A stretch of DNA of 64,000 nucleotides from Podospora pseudocomata (taxonomy: Eukaryota; Ascomycota; Sordariomycetes; Sordariales; Podosporaceae), in the NCBI RefSeq assembly GCF_035222375.1, contig NC_085890.1, forward strand, positions 434,001-498,000, given 5' to 3'. The notes under the pieces were generated by a model. That model worked only from the letters and a program-made list of their open reading frames with translations, did not search any database and had not been told where the DNA came from. Made by a program: the position numbers and the translations under genes. Every line of letters begins with the position of its first letter. Positions within the stretch are counted from its first letter, which is position 1. This document shows positions 1 through 10,913 of the stretch, one piece after another.

Positions 1-262
1 GGCAGAGCAACTAGATACTGACAGCAGGTTCTCATCCCAAATCGAAATACATATTATACCCAACCCCAACCCCGAACCATGTCAACGCGATCAAGGAGCA
101 TGGTCCAAACTGAGCTCGATATAAATATAACCAAAATTATTCGTATTTCTAACATGACGATATCTCCTCTATCATCCTTAACGCCGCGCATTCCGCCCTA
201 GCCTCGCAAAAATATAAAACAAAAAGAATATGCCTAAAAACGCAGTGTACTTCTCTCAAGTC

Positions 263-2194
263 TCAACTCCTCCGTCTTCTTGGGTCCAACGCCTCATCCC
301 TTCTCATGTCCCTCATCTCCTTCGTACCCAGGCTCCCCAGGCCGCCCTCGCTTCTCCTCTCCCAGCCTCCCAATCTGATAACTTGACAAGTCGCGTTGTC
401 GCCGTCACTCGACACCTCCGTCGCATACTCAATCACATGCCTAGCACCATCTTCCGGAGTCTTGGCCTCTTTAATCACATCCACAATTTCCTGATCCGAC
501 AAGCTTCCGCTCACACCATCAGACATGAGCACCAAAAACGAGTACTCTGCCGGGCCCATCTCCACCCTGGTGATATCTGGCTCAGCAGAAACACCGATCC
601 TTTTGCTCTGCATGTCCCCAAATGATCTGCTATTGGCCAGCCCGCCGATTCTCTCCTCTCCAAAAGAATCGGTAATCATACTGCTGGCATATCGACTCAT
701 CCGTCTCGTCTCAACTGGCGATGATGGCCGATGATCGGTGGTCAAAGCCAGAGGTTTGCCGGTCTTGGTCTCGCACAGCAAGACACGCGTGTCTCCCACA
801 TGGGCTACAACCAGCGTTGAGTGCGCATTGGGATGCCAGAAAGGAGCCGGAGTAGGAGTCGAGATGAGAGCTACCGAAGCGGTAGAGCCTCCCTTGAAGC
901 GCTCCCGCCCGCCGATGCTATGGCCCGATGGGGGAAGGTGCGGGACGCCCAGGATCTCGTCCTTGTTAAGAGGCAGGTCTTCTACAATCACGTCTTCTGG
1001 ATCTGGCTTGCGCGCTTGCGCCGTGACGAAATCGAGGTCAGCCCTGAGAAAGGCGTAGGTCAGAACGGATTCGAGGGTTGCGGGCACATTGCTAGGAGTT
1101 GTTGATGACATAGGTTCTTCGGAAAAGGAGGTGGACGAGACGGTGGAAGCCGTGAATTGGCTCGGATGAAATCGGCGAAAGTAGCCTCCAATGGTGCGCC
1201 GGTATTCATTGAGAAGCTCTTGCTCCAACTTCACGGTCTTGCTGAGACCTGCTGGAAGCTCAGAACCGTCCCCAGCATTGTGTTCCCTCGGTTCTTCCTG
1301 GTTGCGCGAGACATCTGGTTCTGATAAGGAATACCCTGGGTCTGACAGGGAGTACCTGCGATCCTTATCACACTTCAGGCTGCTTTCCAGCTCAAATTCC
1401 GCTGCCGCCTCCTCTATATACCCATGCAACTCGTCTCGCAGAAACTCGCTACACTCGGACCCTCCGTGCCCGTCAAATACGCCAAAGTAGAATATTTGAG
1501 GATCCCCCAGGGCGCTGTAAGCATTGATGCTTTCACCTGTGGGTCTTGGCTGGCGCACCAAACTGGTTGGTACACGCCTTGAGAAAGCTGGCAACGTTAT
1601 TGTCCCAGCTTGGTTGGTATCCTCGTTGTATGGCCGCTGTCCGCGCGAGACAGATGTACCAAAGTGGTGCTTGGCGCTTCGTAGAGGGATACGGACTACC
1701 GTCAAGTCGCGACCGGGCATATTTGGTGGGTTCAAGGCTGGTGATGACCCAGGTTCTGGCGTGTGTGGTGTCGAGGCAGATCGAGGAAGCTTGTGGCCGG
1801 GGCCGACAGAGGATCGCGAGTCTGGATGAAGCGAGGACGAGGGAAGGTGAGTTATGAAGTAGTTGTGAAAGCCCCGTCGTAGAACTGGGGTGGCGGCGAC
1901 AGTGCTCTGGGCTCGCCAGCTGCCGCAAGGCTGTGTCGCATCGCGGTGTGCCAGGATGGTAGCTCGAGTTGGTGTTCGGAGGTGACGGTTGGCCCCTGCG
2001 AGTCGCAAGGCGCGAGTGTGCGAGACGGTAAGGTTCCGCATCTGAGCTCGTCCGTAGTGATGAAAAAAGGTTGCGATGTAACTCATGAAGGCGTCGAGGA
2101 GGGTAGGAGTGGGTGGTGGGAGTCGGGACGAAGCTGTCCGGACACTCCTCACCGTAAGCTGTCCCAGAGCCCGACGACAAGGCAATGGGAGCAT
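263..2194 (-). CDS. PTC6: mitochondrial PP2C-type protein phosphatase (Ptc6/Aup1-like)
   Basis: Single-exon gene of 643 codons from the first ATG at 2194; the frame is open upstream to about 2233 but without an ATG. It should be a metal-dependent Ser/Thr phosphatase that removes phosphate from matrix proteins; yeast Ptc6 acts in mitochondria and in mitophagy. The N-terminus (MLPLPCRRALGQ, then several Arg and Ser and no acids) looks like a mitochondrial targeting sequence. PP2C motifs appear in order: NEDT near residue 190, FDGHGG at 240-245, GGSTASVAL, HVGDTRVLLC, TTDHRP, LANSRSFGD, LMSDGVSG and DNATC near the C-terminus, so the metal-binding acids are present. A long low-complexity Ser/Pro/Glu insert separates the FDGHGG motif from GGSTAS. 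The family call is firm; the Ptc6 subfamily rests on the presequence and the SRSFGD form. Confidence 0.88.
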   Translation of the reverse strand: MLPLPCRRALGQLTVRSVRTASSRLPPPTPTLLDAFMSYIATFFHHYGRAQMRNLTVSHTRALRLAGANRHLRTPTRATILAHRDATQPCGSWRAQSTVAATPVLRRGFHNYFITHLPSSSLHPDSRSSVGPGHKLPRSASTPHTPEPGSSPALNPPNMPGRDLTVVRIPLRSAKHHFGTSVSRGQRPYNEDTNQAGTITLPAFSRRVPTSLVRQPRPTGESINAYSALGDPQIFYFGVFDGHGGSECSEFLRDELHGYIEEAAAEFELESSLKCDKDRRYSLSDPGYSLSEPDVSRNQEEPREHNAGDGSELPAGLSKTVKLEQELLNEYRRTIGGYFRRFHPSQFTASTVSSTSFSEEPMSSTTPSNVPATLESVLTYAFLRADLDFVTAQARKPDPEDVIVEDLPLNKDEILGVPHLPPSGHSIGGRERFKGGSTASVALISTPTPAPFWHPNAHSTLVVAHVGDTRVLLCETKTGKPLALTTDHRPSSPVETRRMSRYASSMITDSFGEERIGGLANSRSFGDMQSKRIGVSAEPDITRVEMGPAEYSFLVLMSDGVSGSLSDQEIVDVIKEAKTPEDGARHVIEYATEVSSDGDNATCQVIRLGGWERRSEGGLGSLGTKEMRDMRRDEALDPRRRRS

Positions 2195-3465
2195 CGCCAA
2201 GCAGACAGAGCCAATTGCAGTCTTATAAAACACCAGCTAATGTAAGTTCCCGGCCAGCAAATAGGTAGAGACTCGATATCGTGCAAAATGCGGCCATGGA
2301 ACCGGAAAGAGGTGGCTGACGTAGTGCGAGGGCGAGGTGCAGGCCGAGCAGGCACTTGATGAGTTCGGGGAATATGTTGGGGCCAAGAGGCGTGCTCTTC
2401 GTGCGCTGCGGCAATTGGCTGTCTTTGGTTGACTTGTAGGGACTTGGCGTTCAGGGTTTGCTTTCCACAGTCTGGGGCTGGCTCGGCTGATGTTTTCCAC
2501 TGGGAATCGAGCTCGGATAACGGAGAGTCTGTGATAGATGTCTGGTGATAGATAAAAAGGGACGGAAAGATGCTTGGATATTGCTGTTGCAGGGAATAAA
2601 CATGCACTTTTGACAGAAACGCAGGGGAGCGGCATGCTCTCTGGGGCACTGGGGGTCCGCTGGTGGGGGCTTTGTCAACGTCATTTTAGCGGGTGCTCTT
2701 GGCACCTTTGATCTCACTCTCAACCCTCGCTCTCAATGACAGATGAACCGTGATGTTCTTTTTCTCGATATGGTAGTCTTACACTCGACCTAAAGCGATA
2801 CACCCTGGCATTTGTTGGTCTCAACCAGCATTACTTTTATAGGTAATTCTCAAACAACCCGTATCCCATGACTGACCACTTCGGCCTAACCCTCATCTGG
2901 AGCCACATGTCAGGCTGAAGATTTTCGAGCTAGGGATATGGATCACGATATTCGGCCCTTGTGGACTGCCGTTACAAATAGCGGATTCTGAAAACGCAAC
3001 ATCGTGGTTAGCAAGCACATCGTGGACAAAATAAGTGGTACTGCAAGTCGGTAAAACGTATAATTATCATCGAGCTTCACCTTTTAAAAAGAAAAACAGG
3101 TGTCAAAAGATAATTGTCACGCCTCAGAAGATAGCTAAAAGGTCTAAAAAATAATCAAGAGGCCTATTAACGATCTTCTAAGGCCTGTCAGTTATCTATT
3201 AAGGCCCCTTAACTATCTTTTAAAGCCTATTAAATATTTTTGAGGCCTGGTTCAGTGTTTTCCAGTGCCAGTTATTCGATCCACGACGTGGTTGGTTATC
3301 AGATCAGATCGCCCCTAACGCCATCCACCGGCCAACCGCCCTATAAGAATTTTTTTTCAGAGCCGGCCAGGGGCAAACCCAAAAAAGCCTCCTCAAACAT
3401 TCACCACGGGAGCCTAATCCCGTCCCGGCCCTGAGTCTGATCTTTTCTCAGCCCCGGTCCCGGTC
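2195..3465. other. divergent intergenic region between PTC6 and the BTB-like gene
   Basis: Holds the 5' leaders and promoters of two divergent genes. Short open frames on the minus strand at 2.2-2.7 kb look like untranslated leader of the phosphatase gene. The stretch from about 3.05 to 3.25 kb is clearly more AT-rich than its surroundings and contains a degenerate 21-bp tandem repeat, listed separately. I see no further gene. Confidence 0.5.
3140..3250. repeat. degenerate 21-bp AT-rich minisatellite, about 5 copies
   Basis: Consecutive units start at 3140, 3160, 3181, 3202, 3223 and 3243, each 20 or 21 bases. Each opens with AGGCCT or a close variant (AGGTCT, AGGCCC, AAGCCT), followed by an AT-rich stretch such as TTAACTATCTTTT. 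The regular 21-base step and the shared AGGCC start are visible by eye. It lies about 220 bp upstream of the BTB-like gene. The unit is diverged, with many C-to-T-like differences between copies, so it is not a recent expansion. Confidence 0.7.
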
Positions 3466-4953
3466 ATGGACGGCTCCGCTCCGGAACAAGTCAACCCGGC
3501 CGGCCCGCCTCGGGGAAAATATCTTGGCGATCTGGCTGTGGTCGACATAGCTCCTGAGGGTGACCTTGTCCTTCGTGTCACCTTCAACACGTCGAAAGAA
3601 ACACTCACGGCAGCCAAAGAGTCAAAGGAGCCACCAACGGCTCTCAAGCCCACAGTGAAGCAAGGCTACAGGGTGCAAATATCTGTTCTAAAAGCCAATT
3701 CAGGGTACTTCAACCGTTTGCTAGGGGACACACGGTTTGTGGAAGCCAAGGCAGTTGAAAATGCCCTCCAAAAGCTGTCCCTATCAAACGTAAAACCCTC
3801 CGAAGCAGACCTTTCCGAGCTGCCAATCGTCGAAATCAGTGAAGATGACGAAGCCTCCCGTACCGCCAACCTCAGCTTGGCCTTCGGTGACCTGATGAGG
3901 ATCCTTCATCGAGTCCCCATCACCACCAGGCCCCTCGCCGTCCGCTACCTGGCCATCATTGCCGTCCTAGCAGATCGCTTCGACTGCACCCCCTTAGTAT
4001 CCAAATGGCTAGCCGCAATCAAGTTCAAATTCCCCCCCATCACCACCCAAAACCAAAACCGAACCGGCCCAGCCCTCTCCAAGTCCTCCGAAGAGCTCCT
4101 CCGCCAAAAGATCCTCGTCTCCTGGCTTCTCGACCGCCCATTAGTCTTCCAACCCTCCACTCGCGAGCTAGTCATGTACGGCTCAAGACGATGGTGCACC
4201 CTCTTCGACGAAGAAGACGAAAAGTCCGAACACGTCTACACAGCAGCATGGTGGGATCTCCCCTCCGGTCTCGAACAAGAACTCCAGCTCCGCCGGGACT
4301 GCATCCTCAACACCGTCTCCTCCGTCCCATCACACTTCCTCTCCCTCTACATCTCCCCCTCGCAGTCTCGCCCCCAGTGCAAGCTAGGCTACACCTCCTC
4401 TCCCAGCTGCGACTCTTTCCAATTAGGGGTAGCTATCAAATTTCTCTCCAACCGCAACCTCCTCTCCTTTGTCGATTTTGCCCCAAAGTCGTACGATAAA
4501 TTCCATGCTTCTGGCCCGCCAAATGACTACATCATGTCTGACGTCTTGCACATAATCAAGACTCTTAAGCAATGCCCGGCGTATCAAATCGATAACAACC
4601 ACAGGCATTGCGATCTGAGGGGTAGGATGGGCAGGATATTGGAATTTGTCGAGGCCAGGCTGGGAGGTGGCGGGGTGGGTATCAATCGGGTAGAGTGGGC
4701 GAAGGATAGAGTGGAAGCTTCCTGGGAAAGGAGGCACGGGGCGGAAGATGGGGAGGAAAGGGTCTTGAAGTATACCAGCTCAATGAGCTCTGATCAGAGG
4801 CTAAGATACGGGGGTGCATTTGCGGCAGAGAAGTTAGCAAGAGAGGTATTCACAGCCGATGAGTGGGATTGGACAGCCGGAGAAAATGAAGGGGAGACAG
4901 AAGGAATCAGCTTCGGAAAATGGAAGCTTGGGGAGAAGTCTTTTCCCAAATGA
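3466..4953 (+). CDS. BTB/POZ-like domain protein of unknown function
   Basis: Uninterrupted 495-codon frame with an ATG start in MDGSAPEQ. Residues about 25-125 look like a BTB fold: DLVLRVTF at the first strand, then a basic linker, VQISVLKANSGYFNRLL (the usual exposed-residue-then-phenylalanine signature) and FVEAKAVENALQKL. The next part, up to about residue 180, reads as the helical half of the fold (LSLAFGDLMRILHRVP, YLAIIAVLADRFDC). The remaining 300 residues carry no motif I recognise, with a Cys/His-containing stretch near residues 370-390. BTB domains mediate dimerisation and Cul3 binding, but the partner cannot be read from the sequence. Many moulds have families of such proteins annotated only as BTB. 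The gene is convergent with FTR1, and its 3' flank carries a 22-bp minisatellite. Confidence 0.7.
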   Translation: MDGSAPEQVNPAGPPRGKYLGDLAVVDIAPEGDLVLRVTFNTSKETLTAAKESKEPPTALKPTVKQGYRVQISVLKANSGYFNRLLGDTRFVEAKAVENALQKLSLSNVKPSEADLSELPIVEISEDDEASRTANLSLAFGDLMRILHRVPITTRPLAVRYLAIIAVLADRFDCTPLVSKWLAAIKFKFPPITTQNQNRTGPALSKSSEELLRQKILVSWLLDRPLVFQPSTRELVMYGSRRWCTLFDEEDEKSEHVYTAAWWDLPSGLEQELQLRRDCILNTVSSVPSHFLSLYISPSQSRPQCKLGYTSSPSCDSFQLGVAIKFLSNRNLLSFVDFAPKSYDKFHASGPPNDYIMSDVLHIIKTLKQCPAYQIDNNHRHCDLRGRMGRILEFVEARLGGGGVGINRVEWAKDRVEASWERRHGAEDGEERVLKYTSSMSSDQRLRYGGAFAAEKLAREVFTADEWDWTAGENEGETEGISFGKWKLGEKSFPK

Positions 4954-5023
4954 TGTCTTGAGAGCTGCGGGCAAACTCCCTGGTTTACTCACGGTATTAC
5001 TTTACACTTATTCGCGTTATTTC

Positions 5024-5165
5024 TGGCTTGTCCACGATACCTCTGGCTTGCTTGTGATATACTTCTGGCTTGCCTGTGATATATTTCTGGTTTGCTTGTG
5101 GTATACTCTTGGCTTGCTTGTGATGGTTTCGGCTTGCTCACGATAAATTCCTGGCTTGCTCACGC
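5024..5165. repeat. 22-bp minisatellite in the 3' flank of the BTB-like gene, about 6.5 copies
   Basis: Units begin at 5024, 5044, 5066, 5088, 5110, 5131 and 5152, 20-22 bases each, with the core TGGCTTGCTTGTGATATAC and a few substitutions per copy. It starts 70 bases after the stop codon at 4953, so it is probably transcribed as 3' untranslated sequence, and it lies between two convergent genes. The first and last copies share CCACGAT/CTCACG variants, suggesting older flanks and a more homogeneous middle. Confidence 0.8.
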
Positions 5166-5399
5166 CTTGTGGCTCGGTTCACACGCGCTGCTATGGCTTA
5201 TAAGAGAGTCGAAAATGCCATTCATAAACAAAGAACACGCCTTATTGATATCATCCATTTGAATGTGTTTCAAATTGACTAAACTACCATACAGCGGCAG
5301 TACCTATGATACAGATGTCGGCCATTACCCTAACCTCCATAAACTCTCTCAGTGAGGCCCAGACAACCATCAAAGCCTTCAGAAATTTCCAGCGAAGCC

Positions 5400-6629
5400 T
5401 CAAACCATCCTTGAAATATTGTCTTCAATCTTCACATACGGAGCCGCATTTCCCTCAACGCAGAGGATGTCACTGCCAGGCCCAATGGCTGTCTTGATGC
5501 TCTCCCCCCTGCGTCCAATGTGCTCCTCTGTCGGTGTTGGCTTCTTGGAGAAAGGCCAGTGTCCCTTTACCTCCTTGTACCTCAGGATCATGAAGATGGT
5601 AATGACTACAATCCAGTAGACATTGTATGATATGACCGAGCCGTACGTTGCCGAGTTATTCCAGCCTAGAACAGCGTTGAGGAATCCCCAACCTGATCCA
5701 CCGTTCACAAAGGGGCTGCAACACTGCGATGATTATTAGCGCCTTTCACCTTGAGATCGGAGGAGAGAACCTACATCGACGTGCCAAACGGACTTGTCAA
5801 TATCATAAGTTCCCGGACCTGAGCCCAGCTCGGCAATATCACCACCGCCCACCATGTCTTGCCAAATTTGCTGTTCAAAGGCCCAGACAGCCCTTGAGAA
5901 GAGACCGGCTGCGACCAGGTAGAGAAAACAAGTCGAGATGACGAGGAACAGCTGCATTTTGGTATGTGAACCACCCCTATTGTTCGCCATGTGAGAAATC
6001 TGCGCTTTCTTTCATCCGATCTTGTCAAAGACTTACTTGTACATGGCCAAGCCAACTCCTGCACCAACCATCAGTCCAACAATCACAGCAATCGGCACCG
6101 ACGTAACAGGTGCAGAGAAGCTAACTCCCGCAATGAAAACCACCGCCTCAATCCCCTCCCTGAGCACGGTAACAAAGGGCAGCATGAACATGCTATACTT
6201 TTCCAACCACATCATGACAGTGCCTCTCTTGGTTCGTCTTTGCCTTGCCTGCTCGCCTAGCGACTGCTCGATCTTGGCTTTCCACTTGTCTTGCATCTTA
6301 CCGATTCTCAATAAGGCGAAACCGACGGCAGTGATGATGAGAGAGGCGATGAGAGAGAAGGCGCCTTCATAAGTAAGCTCACGGGCACCCCATTGGTCGA
6401 CACCGAGGGAGTAAAACACTCCGATGAGGGCGCCAGAGATGATGAGAGTGATGACCAGGCCGGCCGAGGTGCCGAGCCAGACTTGACGGACGAGCTGCCT
6501 GTAGATTGCGCGATGGGATCGGTAGAGGGTTTTCTTGATGTAGGCCAGGAGAATCGAGACGATGATGGCTGTCTCGAGGGCCTCCCGGAAAGTGACGAGG
6601 AAGATGGGTATCGAGAAGAGAGCGACCAT
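5400..6629 (-). CDS. FTR1: plasma-membrane high-affinity iron permease Ftr1
   Basis: Three coding exons, 6629-6037, 5976-5775 and 5723-5400, join to 372 residues; introns are 60 and 51 nt with GTAAGT and GTAGGT donors. The protein is a multi-pass permease that takes up ferric iron delivered by a multicopper ferroxidase. Both iron-transport motifs of the R-E-x-x-E type are present: REALE at residues 15-19 in the first membrane segment and REGIE at 157-161. A Gly-rich exoplasmic stretch ([17 protein letters not shown]) and the final helix ([12 protein letters not shown]) match the family, and the tail is cytoplasmic and charged. The ATG at 6629 puts the first REALE at the usual distance; no ATG lies in the short open stretch upstream. 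It is divergent from FET3, its partner, across about 1 kb. Confidence 0.95.
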
Positions 6630-7641
6630 CTTTGCGACTATTTGCTTCAAAGCCGATGTGTCTGAGGTACACTGAGGGCCAACAAGTATGCCAAGATAGT
6701 TGGAGAGAAGGTCGGTCTTGGTGGGCTATCAGATCGAGATTGTCTGATCACACAATAATGGAAAGGAATGGGGGGAACAGACAAAGACGAGAAAGTGGGT
6801 GTGGTGAGTTGGGCCATAATATCAGACCATCTGGACTACAAGGCAGTCACGCTATCGAAGGCGGTGGCACAAACGCGGGGTATGAAGATGCGTTGATAAG
6901 TCGTTCTTTCCTGTGTTTGATCTCAGGGGACTCGGTGTACTCGGGGAAAAACTGCCACGTGAGACTCCTCCGAGGCCATCAAGGTTCTCAAGTCGACTTT
7001 TGAACACATCAACACACGACTGCCTGACCTGGGGTACTCGTGTGAAAAAGTACAGACATGATATATCATGAGCCAGTTGATCACGGTCCAACCACCGGTG
7101 TACATAGACACGAGACAAAAGGGGGACTTTGCCAAGGAGCCAAGGAAGCCAAGCACAGTTAAGCTCTGTGGACTGTCGATCTCGAAGGGGTAATTGACAA
7201 GGGGCTACTTATGTAGCCTCATTCTGAAGGGTCAATATTCAAAGACACTTATGCAGACAGCTAAACCATTGGAAATCTTCCTGATGGTGATTTAAATCCC
7301 TCGCCTTCTGAGACACCGATTATGATGCTTGTCCCACCCTACCCATGTGGTGACTTGGACAGCAGTCGCAGGTTGCGAACCGACCATTCGTTCCTGCCTC
7401 AACACCGTCATAAACATGGGTGCCCGACTCTCTGATGGCGGGGTCGGGTATCAAGTGCTTTACTCCGACCGTCCAGCTTCTATCGGATAGCTATCGGGTA
7501 TCGGATACTGGGCTACGTCTTTTCTGACCCATCAACAACCTTCCGCGCGTTCCCGGCTTCCATATGTGGCCTTCTTCGATATCTCCCTAATCCTTTCTCT
7601 GACCTCAAAGAACTCTCCACTGTTGAAAACAAGAACCCAAT
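6630..7641. promoter_or_regulatory. shared divergent promoter of FTR1 and FET3
   Basis: About 1 kb separates the two start codons, so both genes of the iron-uptake pair are probably controlled from here. Two ATCGGATA motifs occur 18 bases apart at 7482 and 7500, with further ATCAGAT/TCTGAT elements near 6729 and 6750 and an inverted CCAAT box at 7268-7272. In related fungi the GATA repressor SRE/SreA binds ATCWGATAA and the CCAAT complex acts with HapX. The motifs here are near matches, not exact ones, so iron control is inferred from the genes more than from the sites. Confidence 0.5.
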
Positions 7642-10005
7642 ATGAATCGCGGCATCTCTGGATCTCCAAACTTTTTGCTTTGGATATTCCTGCTTTTGTT
7701 TGGTTTTTGTCTATCTGGCCATGCGCAGCAACCTGATGCCGCTCACGATATCGACAGCGGTGTCGACGACTCTGCTCTTTGGCACACGTACAGCGACAAG
7801 ACCCACGTCTACAAGTTCAATGTCTCTTGGGTGGTGGCCAGCCCTGACGACCCTGATGCCGATGAGAATTCGACCAAGCCAGTCATTGGCATCAATGGTA
7901 AATGGCCTTTGCCTGTGATGGAAGCCACAGTTGGGGACCGCGTCATTGTCCATCTTCTCAACCTGCTGGAGACTGAGCCTACGTCTCTTCACTTTCACGG
8001 TCTGTATCTACGGAATGAGACACACATGGACGGTCCGGTTCATGTGTCTCAGTGCACGATCCCACCTGGCTCAAGCTTCACATACAACTTCACTGTTAAC
8101 GAGCCCGGCATCTACTGGTATCACTCACATGTCCATGGGCAGTATCCAGATGGCTTGCGAGGGCCCCTTATCATTCACGACCCGGATGACCCTTTTGCGG
8201 ACAAGTACAGCGAGACTCGGCTTCTTACAGTCTCAGACTGGTACCTCGACAAGATGCCAGACCTTATCGCCCGGTTCATGAGCAAGGCCAACCCAACAGG
8301 AGCAGAGCCCGTACCGGATTTGGGTTTATTCAACGACGAGATTGATGCAAGCATCATGGTCAGTCCTAAGACGACATATCGTTTTGATGTGATCAACATG
8401 GGCGCTTTTGCCAGTGTCTACCTCTGGTTCGAGGGGCACAACATGACCATCATCATGATTGATGGTATTTATACCCACCCGGTGGAAGCAAACATGATAT
8501 ACGTAACTCCTGGTCAACGTTACAGCTTCCTCATCACCACCAAGGCAGACGGCTCGGCAAACTTTCCATTTGTTGGCAGCATGGATCTGGTAAGTTTCCC
8601 GTTTCCATTCATGTGCTTTCTTAGCTGACCAGTCAGAATCTATTTGACAGTCCACCAAAGTCTTTCAACCCCAATATAACCGGGTGGCTGATCTACGACG
8701 AAGACAACAACTGGCCAGATGCGGCCAAGCTGGACGGTTCTTTCAATCCTGTTGATGACTTTGATTTGACACCGTTAGATGATCAGCCTCTCTTTGGTGA
8801 ACCAAATCAAGTTGTGCAGTTGGATGTGATGATGGACAATCTTGGTGACGGAGCCAACTAGTAGGTGCTATGCGTTTCTAACACTTCCAGTTTCATATTC
8901 TGACCATTGTCCAGTGCATTCTTCAACAACATAACATATGTTGCTCCCAAGGTTCCCACCCTTTACACCGTCATGAGTTCTCAAGATCTAGCAACCAACC
9001 CGGTGGTTTACGGCACCTACACTCATAGCACTGTTCTCCAAAAGGATGACATTGTGGAGATCGTGCTGAACAACCTCGATCCGGGAATCCACCCATTCCA
9101 CCTCCACGGCCACGATTTTCAGGTCGTCTGGCGCTCTGAAGACGATGCAGGAACATTTCAAGATTCAGGCATCACATTATCGGACTTCGCACGTGTGCCC
9201 ATGAGAAGGGATACTGTTTTCGTACACCCTAATGGGAACTTGGTTCTACGCTTCAAAGCCGACAACCCAGGTTTTTTTTTCCCTCTTTGCCCTCGTTCAT
9301 TGTATGGTTTTTAACAATCGAGAATAGGTGTATGGCTTTTCCATTGCCACATAGAGTGGCATGTGCAATCTGGACTCATGGCAACCTTTGTTGAAGCGCC
9401 TCTCGAAATTCAACAGTCCCTCACCATTCCTCCCGATCATCTTGACGTCTGCAAGAAGATGGGAGTGCCCACAGGAGGAAATGCTGCCGGAAATTCTGAG
9501 GATTTTTTGAACCTAGATGGGGAGAATGCACCGCCCAATCGGTTGCCTGACGGGTACGTTACTTCAGCAGAGTGACCTTCATCTGATACAGAGTCTGAGG
9601 ACGAGTCGAATGGCTATTTCATGTTGGAATAGTAAGAGACAGACACCGATGGTGATGGTGATGATCTGATGTGGGAGGGAGGATAACTGCGCTTTCTGGG
9701 ATGACCATGATGATAACATTTCTTGGCTACAAAATAGGTTTACCGGTCCAGGCATCGCCGCCCTGGTCTTTAGCTGCCTAACAGGTATACTGGGCGTGAT
9801 GACGATCGCGTGGTATGGCTTTGCCGAGGGGGTTAATGACGGAGAGGACAAGAAGGTCCGCATTGAGGGTCAACAAGACGGAGCTGGGGATGTCAAGCTG
9901 AGGGACATGCCGTCCGGTTCGACATTGGTGAATGATCAGCGTGTGCATAAGTTGCGTAGAAACGAGACTCGTGCCAAGCTCAGGGGAGACGGATTACGAG
10001 TTTGA
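7642..10005 (+). CDS. FET3: membrane-anchored multicopper ferroxidase Fet3
   Basis: Five exons, 7642-8589, 8637-8860, 8915-9270, 9328-9553 and 9738-10005, join to 673 residues. Introns are 47, 54, 57 and 184 nt, all GT-AG. The protein oxidises ferrous iron outside the cell and passes it to Ftr1. It has a signal peptide (residues 1-28, hydrophobic WIFLLLFGF core) and three cupredoxin domains with all four copper motifs: HFHG at 117-120, WYHSH at 159-163, HPFHLHGH at 450-457 and HCHIEWH at 515-521. Several NxS/T sites lie between them. One membrane helix near 588-612 ([19 protein letters not shown]) and a basic cytoplasmic tail anchor the protein, as in yeast Fet3. Fungal laccases usually lack this anchor, and the neighbouring FTR1 supports the ferroxidase call. 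Confidence 0.95.
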
Positions 10006-10913
10006 TGGGGCCATCCATATGATATTTGATGGCACACGAGTGGAATCGGGACTTGATTTGTATCATAAGGGCTGTTTTTTATGCCATGTTGCCTCATAGT
10101 CCGATAGCTTGCTTCCATTTGGTTTGGGGATGCCAGAAGATTGGACTTTTCCTGAGGTTATTCGGCAGTTCTGAGTAGCTATCAATCGGAGGGATTATAC
10201 CAAGAAGGCATGTTCGCCGAATCTTTTCTGTGAAACTTTAGTGGTTCATGAACAGGCTGAGAGTTGACTATGATTGTACTTGCTTTCACAAGATACTCAA
10301 TCACCCTCTTTTCTAGGCCAGCTATATTTTAACGAGACTCAGCTGCTTCCACTCCCACACTAGTACTGTTATTGCCCCTCATCAACCCACGTTTCACATC
10401 TTCACATGAACATAATAGTCAGTTTAGAAAGCCTCTGGTGGCAGGGCTTGTCACGATAAACTTGAAGACCAAGGGAGTCGTCGATTGAAAGACGGCAGAA
10501 ATGGCAACACTGGTGACAACTCTGGACGCAGTACCAGTAGGTAATGATAACAGCAATAACCACATTGAAAATTACGTCTCGAATTTATTTAATATCCTGT
10601 TCAAACCCATCTTTACCTATATTTACCGACAAGAAGCTTTTGGTACAAATCTCGGCGCAAGAATTACACAGGCCTGTTTGTGGATGTCTTGGAAGCTTGC
10701 CGATCACTATTGTCAAGGTTGATAGTATAAGCAAGCAGGAAGAAAACTTGATCATAAATCATCATCATCCCGTAAACAAGAGAGCCTTCGTGTATGCCGC
10801 CAATTCCATCCAACGGTCTGTTGCTTCAGGTAATTGCATATTTCTCCCGCCCAATCTCATGCCAACTTGAACAACCTACCGCACCAGGCAAGTCCCCGTC
10901 AACGTGAACACCA
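10006..10913. other. intergenic, no gene recognised
   Basis: FET3 3' flank and downstream spacer. An ATG-initiated 73-codon plus-strand frame at 10501-10722 exists but shows no family feature, and I do not call it as a gene. Confidence 0.4.

Noticed and set aside
10501-10722. 73-codon ATG frame downstream of FET3
   Set aside because: No domain, no similarity recognised, and no clear promoter or codon bias; chance is more likely.
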